Below are positions 5,939-7,349 of a DNA stretch of 7,349 bases, in pieces. The notes under the pieces were generated by a model, which saw only the letters and a list, made by a program, of their open reading frames with translations, ran no database searches and was not told the DNA's origin. Origin of the DNA: Chloroflexota bacterium (lineage in GTDB: Bacteria > Chloroflexota > Anaerolineae > Anaerolineales > DRMV01); assembly GCA_013153375.1 (NCBI GenBank), contig JAADEN010000131.1, positions 1-7,349 of the forward strand, in the 5' to 3' direction. Numbering within the stretch: position 1 is the first letter of the stretch; each line of letters opens with the position of its first letter. The translations under genes and the position numbers were made by a program.

Positions 5939-5973
5939 GGCCCGAGCCGGCGCGGCTCGGGCCGCTGTTCTTT
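5939..5973 (+). terminator. Intrinsic terminator of the small membrane protein gene
   Basis: A perfect 10-bp stem, GGCCCGAGCC (5939-5948) with GGCTCGGGCC (5954-5963), closes a 5-nt loop (GGCGC) and is followed by GCTGTTCTTT, a T-rich stretch. It sits 25 bp after the stop codon at 5912-5914. The T-run is only on the plus-strand side, so it should act mainly on plus-strand transcription. The convergent sugar-nucleotide gene ends at 5994; its transcript would pass through the same stem but without a U-tract, so it may end there less efficiently. Confidence 0.8.
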
Positions 5974-5993
5974 CCCCCTCGCGCCAGGGCGCG

Positions 5994-7349
5994 TCAATTC
6001 GCGTCCGCGCGCCAGGCCCGATAAGTGGGGATCATCTCCTGGAGCACCTGGCGGATGGCCGCCGCGTCGCCCGCGCGCGCGGCCTGATAAAGACGCTCCA
6101 GCCGCGGCTCCAGCCACTCGCGCGCCACCGGCGGGGTGCGGGCCACGAAAATCTTCTCGTGCCGACTGCTGGTGACCCCCTCTTCCGCAGTCAGCAATTC
6201 CTCGAACAACTTCTCGCCCGGCCGCTGCCCCGTGAACACGATGGGGATGTCCTCTTCGCTGAACCCCGACAGGCGGATCAAATCTCGGGCCAGGTCCACG
6301 ATCTTCACCGGCTCGCCCATGTCCAGCACATACACCGCGCCGTTGTCGCCCAGGCCCGCGGCCTGCAACACCAACTGCGCGGCCTCGGGGATGGTCATGA
6401 AATAGCGCCGCATCTCGGGATGCGTCACCGTGACCGGCCCCCCGCGGCGGATCTGCTCCTGGAACAAGGGCACCACGCTGCCCCGACTGCCCAGCACATT
6501 GCCGAAACGCACTGAGACCAGCACCTGCTCCGGGCGGGCCTGGGCCGCGGCCGCCTGCACGATGTACTCCGCCACCCGCTTGGACGCGCCCATCACCGAG
6601 GTCGGGTTCACGGCCTTGTCGGTGGAGATGTTCACCAGCCGCTCCACGCCGAAGTCCAGCGCGGCCTGGACCACATTCTGGGTCCCGAACACATTGTTGA
6701 GGATGGCCTCTTCGGGGTTGGCCTCCATCAGAGGGACATGCTTGTGCGCGGCGGCATGGAACACGATCTGAGGCCGAAACCGCTGGAAGATCTGCCGCAA
6801 ACGCGTCTCGTCCCGCACATCGGCCACCACCAGGGCGTACGGCAGATCCGGCCACCGAAAGCGAATTTCCTTTTCCAGTTCGTACAGGCTGTTCTCCCCG
6901 CGCCCCAAGAGCACCATGAAGCGCGGTTTGAAACGGATGACCTGACGCACGATCTCCGAGCCGATGGACCCGCCCGCGCCGGTGACCAACACCACTTTGC
7001 CGCTGAGGTACGAGGCGATGCTGTCCAAATCCAGTTGCACGGGCTCGCGGCGGAGCAGGTCCTCGACCTTGACGGGCCGAATCTGGTTGATGAGCACCTG
7101 CCCCGAGAGGATTTCGTGCAGGGCCGGAATGGTGCGATACGCGACGCCGATCTCCTGGCAGGCGTGGATGATCTTGCGCACCACCGCGCCCGGCGCGGAG
7201 GGCATGGAGATGAGCACTTCGTCCACCTTGAGGTGGCGCACGGCCTCAGGCAACCGATCCAACGGGCCCCACACCGGCACCCCCAGGATGGTGCTGCCCT
7301 GCTTGGCCGGGTCGTCGTCCAGAAAGGCCACCGGCTCCAGGCCCATCTC
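5994..7349 (-). CDS. FlaA1/CapD/WbpM-like nucleotide-sugar 4,6-dehydratase/epimerase (partial, 5' end beyond window)
   Basis: The reading frame is open through the right edge. The visible 452 codons cover the C-terminal two thirds of a polysaccharide-biosynthesis SDR protein. Numbering from the Met at 7346: the end of a CoA-binding-like Rossmann domain (MGLEPVAFLDDDP, LGVPVWG, VDEVLISMPSA; 1-95), then the catalytic SDR domain with the NAD(P) motif TGAGGSIGSE (122-131), AAAHKHVPLME (198-208), NISTDKAVNPTSVMGASKR (239-257), RFGNVLGSRGSVVPLF (280-295) and RPGEKLFEELL (375-385). Met252-x3-Lys256 replaces the usual Tyr-x3-Lys, as known for WbpM-type enzymes that convert UDP-GlcNAc to a 4-keto-6-deoxy sugar. 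This is the first step to several surface-glycan sugars. Family members usually begin with four membrane helices; here these must lie outside the window, and Met 7346 is almost surely internal because the frame continues upstream (GAG codon at 7349-7347). The exact substrate is not certain. Confidence 0.93.
   Translation of the reverse strand, partial: EMGLEPVAFLDDDPAKQGSTILGVPVWGPLDRLPEAVRHLKVDEVLISMPSAPGAVVRKIIHACQEIGVAYRTIPALHEILSGQVLINQIRPVKVEDLLRREPVQLDLDSIASYLSGKVVLVTGAGGSIGSEIVRQVIRFKPRFMVLLGRGENSLYELEKEIRFRWPDLPYALVVADVRDETRLRQIFQRFRPQIVFHAAAHKHVPLMEANPEEAILNNVFGTQNVVQAALDFGVERLVNISTDKAVNPTSVMGASKRVAEYIVQAAAAQARPEQVLVSVRFGNVLGSRGSVVPLFQEQIRRGGPVTVTHPEMRRYFMTIPEAAQLVLQAAGLGDNGAVYVLDMGEPVKIVDLARDLIRLSGFSEEDIPIVFTGQRPGEKLFEELLTAEEGVTSSRHEKIFVARTPPVAREWLEPRLERLYQAARAGDAAAIRQVLQEMIPTYRAWRADAN

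Noticed and set aside
5773..6855. A 360-codon minus-strand frame overlapping the sugar-nucleotide enzyme.
   Set aside because: It is out of frame with the SDR motifs, is Arg/Gly/Ala-rich and would also run across the terminator and the small membrane protein gene.
6939..6952. CTGACG inside the sugar-nucleotide gene as another heptamer site.
   Set aside because: It is a single copy in coding sequence without an 11-bp partner or -10 at the right distance; it encodes part of the conserved SDR domain.

Overview
This is a GC-rich window that reads like part of a Chloroflexota (Anaerolineae-type) chromosome. That assignment is an inference: it rests on the large SARP/STAND/TPR regulator with a His/Cys insert in its BTAD domain, a PAP2_3-type lipid enzyme, a FlaA1/CapD-type sugar-nucleotide enzyme and the base composition. 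There is no rRNA, tRNA or housekeeping marker here to confirm it. I see no mobile element, CRISPR array or phage gene.

Layout, left to right. (1) The first 113 bases hold the start of a lipoprotein gene on the minus strand. (2) A divergent regulatory region (114-271) separates it from a plus-strand gene for a polytopic PAP2/Aur1-like membrane enzyme (272-1561). (3) A 110-bp leader with a TATAAT box and a 9-bp direct repeat precedes a 1093-residue SARP-type transcription factor: winged helix, BTAD, STAND NTPase and TPR array (1672-4953). (4) Two bases after its stop, a convergent minus-strand gene encodes a two-helix membrane protein with a soluble C-terminal helical tail (4956-5531). (5) A second divergent regulatory region (5532-5665) leads to a small two-helix membrane protein (5666-5914) followed by a strong intrinsic terminator. 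(6) The right end is filled by a minus-strand FlaA1/CapD/WbpM-like nucleotide-sugar 4,6-dehydratase or epimerase (5994 to the edge), which lacks its N-terminal part in this window.

The most interesting signal is in the two divergent intergenic regions. Three promoters share one architecture: two CTGACGG-like heptamers with an 11-bp repeat period, then exactly 8 bp, then a degenerate -10 hexamer. One faces the lipoprotein, one the two-helix/tail protein and one the small membrane protein. In the second region two such promoters sit back to back and form a 40-bp imperfect palindrome. Tandem heptamers at 11-bp period, 8 bp from the -10, are the known signature of SARP activators such as ActII-ORF4 and AfsR; OmpR/PhoB-type response regulators use similar repeats. 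A SARP lies between the two regions, so the simplest hypothesis is a local cell-envelope regulon controlled by it or by an unseen OmpR-family regulator. The sequence shows the repeats; the identity of the regulator is inference.
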